The notes below the pieces were generated by a model. That model searched no databases. It had not been told where the DNA came from and saw nothing but the letters and a program-made list of their open reading frames with translations. A stretch of DNA of 64,000 bases, taken from positions 5,781-69,780 of the forward strand of contig DATJRE010000235.1 in NCBI GenBank assembly GCA_035505095.1, in the 5' to 3' direction. The position numbers and the translations under genes were made by a program. Positions 40,858 to 49,992 of this stretch are shown piece after piece. The stretch comes from JOPF133 sp035505095. Lineage in GTDB: Bacteria; Acidobacteriota; Terriglobia; Bryobacterales; Bryobacteraceae. Position 1 is the stretch's first letter; each line of letters starts with the position of its first letter.

Positions 40858-40981
40858 GAAGCACCTCGACCGCCGCCAGGGTCGTCCACCCCGGCCGGTG
40901 AGTGCGATTCTATCACCCTTGCCCGCTCGTCTTCCGCGGGCCCGCAGCCCCGGAAAAATCCGTTCGTCGCGCTGCCCAGCC

Positions 40982-42895
40982 TTAATTGGGCTTGCGGCTC
41001 GGGTCGAAAGTCAGCACTCTCTGCAACACCTCGCTCATTTGCGCGGGCGTCCACGGTTTCGGAATCACCGCGTCAAAGCCGTACCGCCGGAAGTCGGACA
41101 TCGCCGCCGTGTCCGAGTAGCCGCTGGACACGATCAGCTTCGCGGCCGGGTCCATCCCTTTCAGGATGGCGGCAGCCTCTATGCCGCCCATGCCGCCGCC
41201 TACCGTCAGGTCGAGCAGGACCGCATCGAAGCCTTGGCCGGCTGCCTTAGCCGCTTCGTAAAGCGCCACCGCCTGAGCTCCATCCCGGGCGGTCTGAACT
41301 TCGTACCCCAAGCTGCTGAGGACGACATCGAGCAGCTTGCGAAGAGCCTCCTCGTCGTCCATCGCCAAGACGCGCCCGGTGCCGGTCTGGACTTCGCTGA
41401 CCTTGGGAGCCTCCGCCGCAGGGCTTTCGAGCGAGGCGGGCAGTTCAATCGTGAACACCGTTCCTCTGCCGGGTTGCGAGGCCACCGAGAGATGCCCGTC
41501 GTGCCGCGCCACAATCGAATAAGCGGTGGCCAGGCCCAGCCCGTTCCCGCCCGCCCGGGTAGTGAAATACGGGTCGAAGATCCTGGGCAGCACGTCGGCC
41601 GGAATTCCGCGACCGTAATCCCGAATCGAAATCCGCACGCGCGGCTCGGATTTCGGATAGTCCGGGGATTCCACGTTCTCGGCCCGTACCTCGATAATTC
41701 CTCCCTCGGGCATCGCCTGCCGGGCATTCAGCAGGATGTTGTGCAACACCTGCCCGATCTGCCCCGGGTCCACCCAGGCGGAGCGCAGGTCTGCGGCAAT
41801 GTCCAGCGCAATGCTGATGGATGCGCCGGCGCGCGCCAGGTGAACCGAGTCCGTCACCAGGCCGGCCACCGAAACCAGCCGCCGCACGGGAGTGCCGCCC
41901 TTGGCGAAGGTCAGCAACTGGGAGGATAAAAACGCCGCGCGCTGGCAGGTGCGGGCGGCCTGGTCGAGCATCTCCTGAACCGCATGGCCGGGGTCGAGGG
42001 TCTTCTTGGCTATGTCCAGGTTCCCCTGCACGATGGTCAGGAAATTGTTGAAGTCGTGCGCAATGCCGCCCGCCAGCACGCCCAGCGATTCGAGCTTGCG
42101 CGCGCGCAACAGCTCCTCTTCCACCTGCTGGCGCTGCGTAATCTCGGCCTGCAGCCGCTCGGTGGACTGGCGCAACGCAGCGGTCCGCTCCTGGACTCGC
42201 CGTTCCAGCGCCTGGTTCAGCGCTTCGGTCTGGCTCTTGGCGGCCCGCAGGTCCACCACCAGGTCGCGGTTTTCAAACTGCAGCCGCAGCGACGAGTCGA
42301 TGGTGCGGTGGATCCGCCATGTGGTGATCAGCGTGGCCACAGTGAAGGTGACCGCCAGCAGCCCCATGGCAACGTGCGTCTCATCGCCCTGCAGCAGCAG
42401 ACGGACTGCCGGAACCAGGCCTGTCGGCAGCAGAAACAGCAGAAATGCCTCGGGCCGGGTCGCCGGCAGCGAGGCCGCGCCCAGCATCATTCCGCCCAGG
42501 ACAAAAACCAGGAAAACCTGGTTTCTGAGGGGGGCATTGGGGTAAAGCAGTACCGCCGCTACGCCCCATCCCGCGCCCGCCAAGGCCGCGCCCACGGCAT
42601 AGGCCATGCGCCATTTACCAGCCTCCCGATCTTCCGCGGAAGCGCTCCGGTAACGCAGAGTCAGGACACCCCGGGCCGCCGACACCAGGAACATATACAC
42701 CCACCACCCCAGGATCACGCCGTCGGGAATCACCCGCCATTGCAGAAAGGCCAGGATGGTGGCTGCCAGGATGGTGGCGCCTACGGCTACGCCCGCATTG
42801 GCATAGAGCAGGTTTACTTGCCCGGACAAGATCTCCCGTGTCCGGGAATCGGGATCGGCCCCCGTCCCTGTTGTCTCTTCGGAACCGCGTTCCAT
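40982..42895 (-). CDS. Hybrid sensor histidine kinase with C-terminal receiver
   Basis: A 637-residue protein. The N-terminal half has six or seven membrane helices (VAVGATILAATILAFLQWRV, MAYAVGAALAGAGWGVAAVL, VFLVFVLGGMMLGAASL and others), a MASE-like integral sensor. A coiled coil (LNQALERRVQERTAALRQST) leads to the kinase core: His in GGIAHDFNNFLTIVQGNLDI, N box HNILLNARQAMPEGG, and the G boxes DYGRGIP and GNGLGLATAY. A receiver ends the protein, with MDDEEALRK and the phospho-Asp in FDAVLLDLTVGGGMGG. The HDFNN box marks the HWE-like/NtrB-like group used by many soil bacteria. No output regulator is adjacent. The ligand is unknown, perhaps membrane-soluble. Confidence 0.93.
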   Translation of the reverse strand: MERGSEETTGTGADPDSRTREILSGQVNLLYANAGVAVGATILAATILAFLQWRVIPDGVILGWWVYMFLVSAARGVLTLRYRSASAEDREAGKWRMAYAVGAALAGAGWGVAAVLLYPNAPLRNQVFLVFVLGGMMLGAASLPATRPEAFLLFLLPTGLVPAVRLLLQGDETHVAMGLLAVTFTVATLITTWRIHRTIDSSLRLQFENRDLVVDLRAAKSQTEALNQALERRVQERTAALRQSTERLQAEITQRQQVEEELLRARKLESLGVLAGGIAHDFNNFLTIVQGNLDIAKKTLDPGHAVQEMLDQAARTCQRAAFLSSQLLTFAKGGTPVRRLVSVAGLVTDSVHLARAGASISIALDIAADLRSAWVDPGQIGQVLHNILLNARQAMPEGGIIEVRAENVESPDYPKSEPRVRISIRDYGRGIPADVLPRIFDPYFTTRAGGNGLGLATAYSIVARHDGHLSVASQPGRGTVFTIELPASLESPAAEAPKVSEVQTGTGRVLAMDDEEALRKLLDVVLSSLGYEVQTARDGAQAVALYEAAKAAGQGFDAVLLDLTVGGGMGGIEAAAILKGMDPAAKLIVSSGYSDTAAMSDFRRYGFDAVIPKPWTPAQMSEVLQRVLTFDPSRKPN

Positions 42896-43081
42896 CGATG
42901 CCCAAACCTGTGAATTAGTCCCACGCTAGCACAATTTCCCGAAAAAGCACCTCAGGGGTTCACTGGGTCTTACTCATCGAAATCATGAGATAGCCCCCGG
43001 GCAGTTCGCCGGTGGAACACGAACCGCCGCCCAAGGCGCCGAGGCGCAGTGCGTCCGCAGCGTCCGGATAATCAGCCACCT

Positions 43082-43393
43082 TCATGGATGGCCGGAACGG
43101 GACCTTCCGTAGCCGATATCTCCGGCCGCTTGCATTCCCCGGAAGAGTAGCGCCACCGCCAGCATCTCCACGGCAAAGGCCGCCGCCGGCTGCCGGGGCA
43201 TCAGGCCCGCGGTCGAGATAAAAAAGACCTGCAGGAATTGGAAGAGGCTCTCCGACACCCGGCTCGACAGCCCGGGCACCCCGATGATCCTGCTCGGATT
43301 GATCGAGGCGGCGACGAAAACCAGCCCCGCCAGGGTAGCCGTGGCGCCGGCCTCGACGGCCAAGAGCGTCTGCCACTCCGCCAACGGGAGCAT
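43082..43393 (-). CDS. Small membrane protein, possibly C-terminally truncated
   Basis: A 103-residue protein, MLPLAEWQTLLAVEAGATAT, with three hydrophobic segments (ATLAGLVFVAASI, FQFLQVFFISTAGLM, AAAFAVEMLAVALLF) and the motif SINPSRIIGVPGLSSRVSES between the first two. Similar proteins I recall are longer, with further helices, so the polar end GYGRSRSGHP may reflect a 3' truncation or frameshift. Six or seven bases separate it from the S9 peptidase gene upstream, implying one transcript. About 120 bases after it contain no obvious membrane-coding continuation in any frame. Confidence 0.6.
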   Translation of the reverse strand: MLPLAEWQTLLAVEAGATATLAGLVFVAASINPSRIIGVPGLSSRVSESLFQFLQVFFISTAGLMPRQPAAAFAVEMLAVALLFRGMQAAGDIGYGRSRSGHP

Positions 43394-43400
43394 GCGGCCG

Positions 43401-45344
43401 TCACTTCAGGTTGTCGTTGAACCATTCGATCATCCGCAGCAGCACGTCCTTCTGGTGCGCCGGGTTGTGGAACGAATGGCCTTCGTTGGCGTAGACCACC
43501 ATCTCCGTCTTCACGTCCATGGCCTGCAGCCCGCGCCAGAATTCGAAGGACTGCGGCGCCGGGCATTCGCCATCGCGGTCGCCCACCACGATCAGCGTGG
43601 GCGTTTTGGCCTTCTTGATGAAGTCGATGGCCGACATCTTCGCGTAGACCGCCGGGTCGTCGTAGACCGACGCGCCAAAATACGGAATCATCCAGGTATC
43701 GATGGCGTTCTCGCCGTAGTAACTCTGCCAGTTGGCAATGCCCGCGCCGGCCACGGCGGCCCGGAAGCGGTTGGTCTGGGTCACCGCGAACATGGTCATG
43801 AAGCCGCCGTAACTCCAGCCGGTGAGGCCCACCCGCTGCGGGTCCACCGGCGCCGTGCGGATGGCTTCATCCACTCCCGCCAGGATGTCGCGCAGGTCGC
43901 CGCCGCCGAAATCGCGCCGGTTGGCCGCGGTGAACTTTTCCCCCTGCCCGTAGCTGCCGCGCGGGTTCGGCATCAAGACGAAATAACCCTGCTGGGTGAG
44001 CAGCACCGGGTTGTAGCCGGGCCGCGGCCAGGAGGGCTTCACCGACGATGCCGGCCCGCCATGCACCGCCACCACCATCGGATATTTACGGTTCGCGTCG
44101 AAGTGGCTGGGGTAGAGCAGCCAGCCCTGTATGGGGAAGCCCTCATTGGTCCAGTGCAGGCTCTTGGCTTCGCCCCACTGCGCCTTCCGCTGGCGGTTTC
44201 CCTGGGTGAGCGGCTTCCAGTCGCCGATGCGGCCCGCCCAGACCTCGGGGGGTTTCTGGAACGAGTGGCGGATCACGGCGCTCGCCGAACCATCGGCGGT
44301 CATAGAGATTCCCGAGTCATCGAACGGCGGGTTGAGGCTTTCGTCGCCCTGCCACAGGCGTTCGGACTGGCCGGTCGCCGGGTCAAGCCGCGAAATGGCG
44401 CTGCCGCCGTCGAAGTGTTCGGTAAAGTAGAGTCGCGGCGACTTCCTGGGCCAGGTGATGTTGCTGGCCGACGAGGCCATGCCGGGAGTGAGATCGCGCG
44501 CATCGCCGCCCGCGGCGGAGATCAGGAACACGTCGCCGCCCGTCGAACCTTCGTCGCTCATCAGCCCGCCGATGAACACGATCGACTTTCCGTCCAGCGA
44601 CCAGCGCGGCACCGCCAGTTGCCGGTCCACTGGCGGCTTATAGATCGATTGCATTGCGCCGGTCTCGGCAGACACGGTGTAGAGCTGCGCAATCCACCAG
44701 TTGGCGTCGCCATCGCCGCGCGCCGCGGTGGCCGCAAAGCTGCGGCCATCGGGCGACCAATCGTACTCGTACACGTACATGTCCTTGGGGGAAAGCTGCC
44801 GGACCGCGCCGGTAGCCGCGTCCACCAGGGTGAGGCGCTGCTCGAAGATGCGCGACTCCAGCACGCCCGATTCCGGGGGCACCGGGTCGAGCGGCCCCGC
44901 CGAGTGCGGCAGGTTCTCCGTGAACAGGATGGCGATCCGTTTCCCATCGGGGGACCAGCGCGGCTCCGCCAGCAGCCCTTTGAGGTGCGTCAACTGTCGC
45001 GCTGGACCGCCGCCCGCGGGCGCCACGTAGAGTTGCAGTTGCCCCTTCTTCTCGTGGTCGGAGAGAAACGCGAGCCGTTGGCTATCCGGCGACCAGGCAA
45101 CCGGGCCTTCCTCGCAGCCCGTTTTGCCATCGCCCGCCGAAACCCGCGTGCGCGGCGCAAGGTAAATGGCGGTTTGGCCCGGCGCTCCCAGCGCTTCCAC
45201 ATAGGCCACGTGCGAGCCATCCGGCGCAATGGATGCCTGAAGGAAGCGGTGCGTAGCGGCAATTTCGGCGAGGGCCGGTTCCGGAGGAACCACCGTTTGC
45301 GCCCGGACCGCGGCGGCGGCACAGAGAAACAAAGCGAGTCGCAT
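43401..45344 (-). CDS. S9-family serine peptidase (acylaminoacyl/dipeptidyl-peptidase type)
   Basis: A 647-residue exported peptidase with a short signal peptide (LALFLCAAAAVRAQ). The N-terminal beta-propeller contains repeated TolB-like blades (VAWSPDSQRLAFLSD, PRWSPDGKRIAILFT, YDWSPDGRSFAATAA, PRWSLDGKSIVFIGG). The C-terminal alpha/beta hydrolase has HGGPASS, the nucleophile in GLTGWSYGGFMTM (Ser near 510), Asp in VVGDRDGECP and His in ANEGHSFHN (about 623). These enzymes trim short peptides in the periplasm. The small membrane protein gene lies directly behind it. Confidence 0.93.
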   Translation of the reverse strand: MRLALFLCAAAAVRAQTVVPPEPALAEIAATHRFLQASIAPDGSHVAYVEALGAPGQTAIYLAPRTRVSAGDGKTGCEEGPVAWSPDSQRLAFLSDHEKKGQLQLYVAPAGGGPARQLTHLKGLLAEPRWSPDGKRIAILFTENLPHSAGPLDPVPPESGVLESRIFEQRLTLVDAATGAVRQLSPKDMYVYEYDWSPDGRSFAATAARGDGDANWWIAQLYTVSAETGAMQSIYKPPVDRQLAVPRWSLDGKSIVFIGGLMSDEGSTGGDVFLISAAGGDARDLTPGMASSASNITWPRKSPRLYFTEHFDGGSAISRLDPATGQSERLWQGDESLNPPFDDSGISMTADGSASAVIRHSFQKPPEVWAGRIGDWKPLTQGNRQRKAQWGEAKSLHWTNEGFPIQGWLLYPSHFDANRKYPMVVAVHGGPASSVKPSWPRPGYNPVLLTQQGYFVLMPNPRGSYGQGEKFTAANRRDFGGGDLRDILAGVDEAIRTAPVDPQRVGLTGWSYGGFMTMFAVTQTNRFRAAVAGAGIANWQSYYGENAIDTWMIPYFGASVYDDPAVYAKMSAIDFIKKAKTPTLIVVGDRDGECPAPQSFEFWRGLQAMDVKTEMVVYANEGHSFHNPAHQKDVLLRMIEWFNDNLK

Positions 45345-45413
45345 AGGTAAGTTGTGAGCTTACCAAAAAAGCCCCGGCGGCGTTATTGGCGCGGAGCGGC
45401 GGCGGAGGTACAA

Positions 45414-46478
45414 TTAACGGCCCAGGGCGGCCGCAGCCAGAATCGCATCCAGGGCGGATACCTGGGTGGCCCCGTTTATGGCGTCCGAGGGAGCCGACCA
45501 GACCACGCCAAACTGGTGATCGGCCGTCTGCACGCGGCAGATCCGCTCCGCGTTGGTTTCGAGGAAAGTGCGAAAACGCGGCAAAGGCGCGGCGGCGTTC
45601 AGCACGCCCAGGTTGCGCGCAAAAATTCCCTTGAACTGGACCGCGTCGGCTCCGCACTTCGGTTCGCAGGAATCGTGCAGAATCCCATCCTGGTCGGTAA
45701 GCTGCGTGATCGCCGCCAGGGCGATGGCCTGCGCCCGCTCCACCAGCGGTTTCTCCCCGGTGGCGGCGGCCAGCCCGCTCAGGCCGCCCAGAATCACCCC
45801 CTGGTTGTACGTCCAGGTATTGCGGCCATTGTTCTGGCAGCCTGCGGTCAGCCCGTCGTTGATCAGGCCGTGCGCATTGATCATGCCGGAGGCGGCGAAC
45901 CACTTCCACTCCCGCTGGGCCCATGCGAGGTACGCCGGCCGCTTCGCCGGATCGGCCGCAGTGGCCAGGCGGGCGGCCACCGAAAGGAACAGTTCGTTGG
46001 CGATGGCATTTTTGTAGCGGCGGTCCTTCCTCCACCAGATGCCGCCGCCGCAGGTATCGTCCCAGCCCTGGGTCATATCCGCGAAGATCTGCTCCGCCAT
46101 GGCCAGATAGCGCGCCTCGTGCGACCATTCGTAAGCGTCGATCCAGGCCAGCGCCCACCAGCCTTCATCGTCGTAATACTGGTTCAGGAACTTGCCGGCG
46201 GCGTTGCGGGTGAAGGTATTCTCGATGGCCGCCTTCACCTCCGCGGAACCGGCCAGGCGCGAATAGCGCACCAGCAGCGTGGTGGCGTTGGCGGCGTTCC
46301 ACCACCCGGTGGTTCGCCATTGCCCGGTATCCGGCACGTACCATTTCTGGAGGCTCTCGATGCCCGCGGTGGAGCAAGAGAGCAGGTTGGAGGCGGAGGC
46401 GTCCTTGACCTTGGAATCCTGGGGATAGAGTGTGGGAATACCGCACACCAGCAGCAGGAGAATCGGGGACCGGCTCAT
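45414..46478 (-). CDS. Secreted glycoside hydrolase family 76 (alpha-1,6-mannanase-like)
   Basis: A 354-residue exported enzyme with an (alpha/alpha)6 barrel. The signal peptide is ILLLLVCGIPTLYPQ. Family hallmarks are WWNAANATTLLVRY, the catalytic acidic pair in FLNQYYDDEGWWALAWIDAY, CGGGIWWRKDRRYKNAIANE and NNGRNTWTYNQGVILGGLSG. GH76 enzymes cleave alpha-1,6-linked mannose in fungal or bacterial mannans. The catalytic Asp-Asp is present. It is separated by about 70 bases from the S9 peptidase and may be independent. It fits the window's set of exported polymer-degrading enzymes. Confidence 0.93.
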   Translation of the reverse strand: MSRSPILLLLVCGIPTLYPQDSKVKDASASNLLSCSTAGIESLQKWYVPDTGQWRTTGWWNAANATTLLVRYSRLAGSAEVKAAIENTFTRNAAGKFLNQYYDDEGWWALAWIDAYEWSHEARYLAMAEQIFADMTQGWDDTCGGGIWWRKDRRYKNAIANELFLSVAARLATAADPAKRPAYLAWAQREWKWFAASGMINAHGLINDGLTAGCQNNGRNTWTYNQGVILGGLSGLAAATGEKPLVERAQAIALAAITQLTDQDGILHDSCEPKCGADAVQFKGIFARNLGVLNAAAPLPRFRTFLETNAERICRVQTADHQFGVVWSAPSDAINGATQVSALDAILAAAALGR

Positions 46479-46975
46479 GGAACGCTCAGTCTAACCCCAA
46501 TTCTCAGCGCCGTGCAAACGGCGGCCAAGCCGGCCAAACCGAAAGATGTTCGGACGGATCAGCCGCGCCGCGGCCAGACCCGTTTCCGCAGAGTGGCGGC
46601 CAATCTTTGCAGGAACCCGTGAGGAATCTCGCGCGGATGCACGGAAGTGCCCGTTGCGCACATGCCGCGGGTGATCCCATAGACAGAGAGAAACGCCGCG
46701 CCCAAGCCTGGGCGGCGCCCGGAATCCAAGCGTGCCATACTCTGCCCTCCCCGAGTCTTCGACGTCCGCCGGCCAACTTAGTGGTACAAGTAAGTGCAAG
46801 CTTTTCGGTGGTCGGGTCCAAGGGGTCAAGTCCGCGCCCGTCGGCAAAGAATATCCACCGATCCCGAATCCACAGGCGGGTACACGCAGGCACACTCGGG
46901 CCTATCCGCCCCGTCTCCCACCGGAGGTTTGCAGTAGACTGAGGGTGTTACAAGGCAAACGGAGGGTTATCGATT
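46479..46975. other. Intergenic region upstream of the DUF1080-Gfo operon
   Basis: About 500 bases between divergent genes. Open frames in both directions lack any recognisable pattern. A TAGACT hexamer (46935-46940) about 35 bases before the DUF1080 start may be a -10, without a good -35. A GGAGGG at about 46961-46966 is the ribosome site of that gene. I see no clear operator. Confidence 0.4.
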
Positions 46976-47671
46976 ATGGCGCGGCTGGCGGCATTCTTTG
47001 GTCTGTCCGTTGGTTTGACCGTGGCGGCCCTGGCGGCGGCGACCGGGCAGAATGCCTGCACCGGCGATCCGAATCACTGGCGGCAGATCTTCGATGGCAA
47101 AGATCTGTCCGGCTGGAAGCACGTGGGACCCGGCGATATGACGGTGGAGGACGGCCTCATCCACACCCACGGGGGCATGGGACTGCTCTACTGGACCGGC
47201 GGTCCGATTGAGAATTGCGTCCTCCGGGTGGTCTTCCGCATGCGCGACGAGAACGACAACTCGGGCGTCTTCGTCCGCATCCCCCTGGAGCCGCGCGAAG
47301 AGTGGATGCCGGTGCACTACGGCTACGAAGTGCAGATCGATAACCATCCCGAACGCTCCAACCCGCCGGAGGACGAATACCATTCCACCGGTATGCTGTA
47401 CTCGCTCACCAAGCCTCTCGCCATGGCCGGGAAGCCGGGGCCGCAGTGGAACACCATGGAGATCACCCTGGATGGTCTCCGCACCATCGTGGTGCTCAAC
47501 GGCGTCAAGGTGACCGACTACAAGGAAGGCGATCCGACCCCGCCCCGCAAGTTCAGTTTTGAGCCGCAGCGCGGGCCGCGACCAATGCTCGGTTATATCG
47601 GTTTGCAGAACCACAGCGACAACGACATCGTGTTCTTCCGCGAGGTGGCTATCAAGCCGTTGAAGAAATAA
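46976..47671 (+). CDS. Exported DUF1080 (3-keto-disaccharide hydrolase-like) protein
   Basis: A 231-residue exported protein. A signal peptide (AFFGLSVGLTVAALAAATGQ) precedes a concanavalin-like jelly roll: WRQIFDGKDLSGWKHVGPGD, LLYWTGGPIENCVLRVVFRM, ENDNSGVFVRIP, HYGYEVQIDNH, EYHSTGMLY, PQWNTMEITLDG, LGYIGLQNHSDNDIVFFREV. This is the DUF1080 signature; some members cleave or eliminate 3-keto-glycosides made by Gfo/Idh oxidoreductases. The gene for such an oxidoreductase follows after 16 bases with its own ribosome site, so an oxidise-then-cleave pathway is likely. Substrate unknown. Confidence 0.93.
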   Translation: MARLAAFFGLSVGLTVAALAAATGQNACTGDPNHWRQIFDGKDLSGWKHVGPGDMTVEDGLIHTHGGMGLLYWTGGPIENCVLRVVFRMRDENDNSGVFVRIPLEPREEWMPVHYGYEVQIDNHPERSNPPEDEYHSTGMLYSLTKPLAMAGKPGPQWNTMEITLDGLRTIVVLNGVKVTDYKEGDPTPPRKFSFEPQRGPRPMLGYIGLQNHSDNDIVFFREVAIKPLKK

Positions 47672-47687
47672 GCAAAGGAGGTTCGCA

Positions 47688-49034
47688 ATGCAATTCGATT
47701 CGTCCCGCCGCCAGTTCCTGCGCGCCGGCTCAGCGGCCGCGGGCGGGTTACTGGCCGCCACCACGGTGGCTTTGGAACCGCGGCTGATGGAGGCCGCCCA
47801 ATCGGACTCCGGCGGGAAATTGCGGTTCGGCATCATCGGCGTGGGCATGGAAGGTTCGGGCCTGCTCTCCGCCGCGCTGACCCTGCCGGGCGTGGAATGC
47901 GTGGCCGCAGCCGACCTCTACGACGGCCGCCATACCCTGGCCAAGGCCCTCACCGGCAACCCCAACCTGCCTACCACCCGCCGCTACCACGAACTGCTCG
48001 ACCGCAAGGACATCGACTGCCTTCTCGCCGCGGTGCCCGATCACTGGCACAAACGCGTGGTGGTGGATGCCTGCAACGCCGGCAAGGACATCTACTGCGA
48101 AAAACCGATGTCGCACACCGCCTCCGAAGGCTTCGAGATGGCCGAGGCGGCGCAGCGAAAGAAACGCATCGTGCAGATCGGCTCGCAGCGGGTCAGCTCG
48201 GCGCTGTGCGCCAAGGCCCGCGAACTGTACCACGACGGCGCCATCGGCGAGGTGGAGATGGTGGAACTTTCGCTGGGCCGTAACAATCCCACCGGCGCCT
48301 GGGTGTATCCGCCGCCGCCCGATCTCTCTCCCCAGAACATGGACTGGGACACCTGGTTGAACGATGCCCCCAAGATCCCCTTCAGCCCCGAGCGGTTCGC
48401 GCGCTGGCGCTGCTGGCGGGAGTACGGCACGGGCGTGGGCGGCGACCTGATGGTGCACCTGCTCAGCGGCATGATGTTCACGCTGGGGTGGAACGAGATT
48501 CCGCGGTCCGCCTCGGCCCTCGGCGGCATCTTCCGCTGGAAGGACGGCCGCAACATGCCGGACCTGCACGTGGTGCTGTTCGACTATCACGGAATACCGG
48601 TTTACGTCCGGCTGGGGCTGGGCACCGAAACCCCGGAACTGGCGCGCTTTCTGGGACCCAAAGGGCTGCTCGAAGCCGGCGAATACCAACTGAGCTACAG
48701 CCCGCAGCGGGGCGTAGATACGTCCCCCAGCTACTACGCGGCCAGCTTCCCGCCCAAGCTGCACCAGGCCTACATGGAGCAATGGCACGCCGAGCACGAT
48801 CCGCCGCCCGGACACGAGCCGGTGGCCGCCAATGCGGTCTATCGCGGAGACGATTGGGACGATCTGCGCCCGCACCTCTCGACCTTCTTCCACGCCGTGA
48901 AGACGCGCCAGCCGGTCACCGAGGATGCCGTGTTCGGCAACCATGCCGCCATCGCCTGCCATATGGCCAACGAATCGTACTTCCGCAAGAAGGCTGTCCG
49001 GTGGGATGAAGCTTCGCGCAGCATCGTGAGCTGA
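47688..49034 (+). CDS. Tat-exported Gfo/Idh/MocA-family oxidoreductase
   Basis: A 448-residue protein. The N-terminus SSRRQFLRAGSAAAGGLLAA is a twin-arginine signal, so the enzyme should be folded with its nicotinamide cofactor before export. The Rossmann domain begins LRFGIIGVGMEGSGLLSAAL. The family motif CEKPMSHT carries the catalytic Lys, preceded by VAAVPDHWHKRVVVDAC-like LLAAVPDHWHKRVVVDA. The C-terminal domain has GVGGDLMVHLLSGMMFTLGW and ends with ANESYFRKKAVRWDEASR. AAGGAGG precedes the ATG. Together with the upstream DUF1080 protein it probably oxidises a sugar at C3 in the periplasm. Confidence 0.93.
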   Translation: MQFDSSRRQFLRAGSAAAGGLLAATTVALEPRLMEAAQSDSGGKLRFGIIGVGMEGSGLLSAALTLPGVECVAAADLYDGRHTLAKALTGNPNLPTTRRYHELLDRKDIDCLLAAVPDHWHKRVVVDACNAGKDIYCEKPMSHTASEGFEMAEAAQRKKRIVQIGSQRVSSALCAKARELYHDGAIGEVEMVELSLGRNNPTGAWVYPPPPDLSPQNMDWDTWLNDAPKIPFSPERFARWRCWREYGTGVGGDLMVHLLSGMMFTLGWNEIPRSASALGGIFRWKDGRNMPDLHVVLFDYHGIPVYVRLGLGTETPELARFLGPKGLLEAGEYQLSYSPQRGVDTSPSYYAASFPPKLHQAYMEQWHAEHDPPPGHEPVAANAVYRGDDWDDLRPHLSTFFHAVKTRQPVTEDAVFGNHAAIACHMANESYFRKKAVRWDEASRSIVS

Positions 49035-49270
49035 GGCCGCATCGGTTGCCACCTGCGGCGGGTGGTGATGTTCCGGACGATGGGCATCTGGAGCTGCCGG
49101 CGGCGGTACTGGACCTGACCGGCCTGGGAGCCGGTTCGCATCCAGACGTAACGAAGCTTGAGCGGGGTGTGCGAAGGCTCTCCGGAACGGGGGCGGAGGC
49201 CGCGGCGGCAATTTGCAAAACGGCTTGTTTTTCCCCAAACCCGGAGGGGGCGGTATCGTAAGATAGTTGC

Positions 49271-49885
49271 ATGGTGCGGCTTCTCGGGCTTTTGATGGCA
49301 GCGCTTGTGCTATACCGCCATCCGGCCGGTGCCCAGGTGATCGAGTTCGAATCCAACGGGCTGAAATACCAGACCCTGACACGGTCGGGGGTGACGGTGA
49401 TGTTTGCGCCATTGCCCACTCACATCCATGGGTACGCCATAGTCCAGGTGGCCATCTCCAACGGAGCGCCCAGCCCGTACTTTATCCGCCCGGAAGATTT
49501 CACCTACATACGCGGCGATGGCACCGAACTGCACGCCACCCCGGCGCGCACGGTGATCACCATGCTGGCCCAGAAGGGCAGCGGTAGCGACGTCATCAAG
49601 CTGGTGACCACCTACGAAGCGTCCGTGTACGGCAATGCGCATTTCAAGTCCACCAACGGGTACGAGCAGCGCCGCCAGGCAGCCCTGGCCATGACGTCCA
49701 CCAAGTTAAAGGCCGCCGCAGCAGCCAGTGCACTGGCCCTGGTGCAGACCAAAATGGCACCTGGCGACACCACCGACGGGGCCGTATTTTTCGAGACCGA
49801 GAACAAACCGCTCGGTCCCGGCCACATGCTGGTGCGCACCAATACCGACACCTTCGAGTTCGTCACCAACGCGCCACCCGAGTGA
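49271..49885 (+). CDS. Exported protein of unknown function
   Basis: A 204-residue protein with a signal peptide (LLGLLMAALVLYRHPAGAQ). The mature part has a beta-rich N-terminal half (VIEFESNGLKYQTLTRSGVT, HGYAIVQVAISNGAPSPYFI, DFTYIRGDGTELHATPARTV), perhaps an Ig-like sandwich. A helical, Ala/Lys-rich middle follows (QRRQAALAMTSTKLKAAAAA), then a short C-terminal strand pair. Similar mid-sized secreted proteins, uncharacterised, are frequent in Acidobacteria. It stands alone between the oxidoreductase and the sulfatase. TAAGAT shortly before the ATG could be a -10. Confidence 0.78.
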   Translation: MVRLLGLLMAALVLYRHPAGAQVIEFESNGLKYQTLTRSGVTVMFAPLPTHIHGYAIVQVAISNGAPSPYFIRPEDFTYIRGDGTELHATPARTVITMLAQKGSGSDVIKLVTTYEASVYGNAHFKSTNGYEQRRQAALAMTSTKLKAAAAASALALVQTKMAPGDTTDGAVFFETENKPLGPGHMLVRTNTDTFEFVTNAPPE

Positions 49886-49992
49886 CGGCGACGGCCTCCG
49901 TGCGCGACGCGCTGCCGGAGACCGGGTTGCGCGGGCGCAGGCATGGCGGCTTTTCCGGCTGAGCACCACGGCCCTGGAGCCGCTGCGATACC

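Noticed and set aside
46430..46942. A 170-codon frame upstream of the DUF1080 gene
   Set aside because: Begins inside the GH76 signal peptide on the opposite strand and shows no recognisable features.
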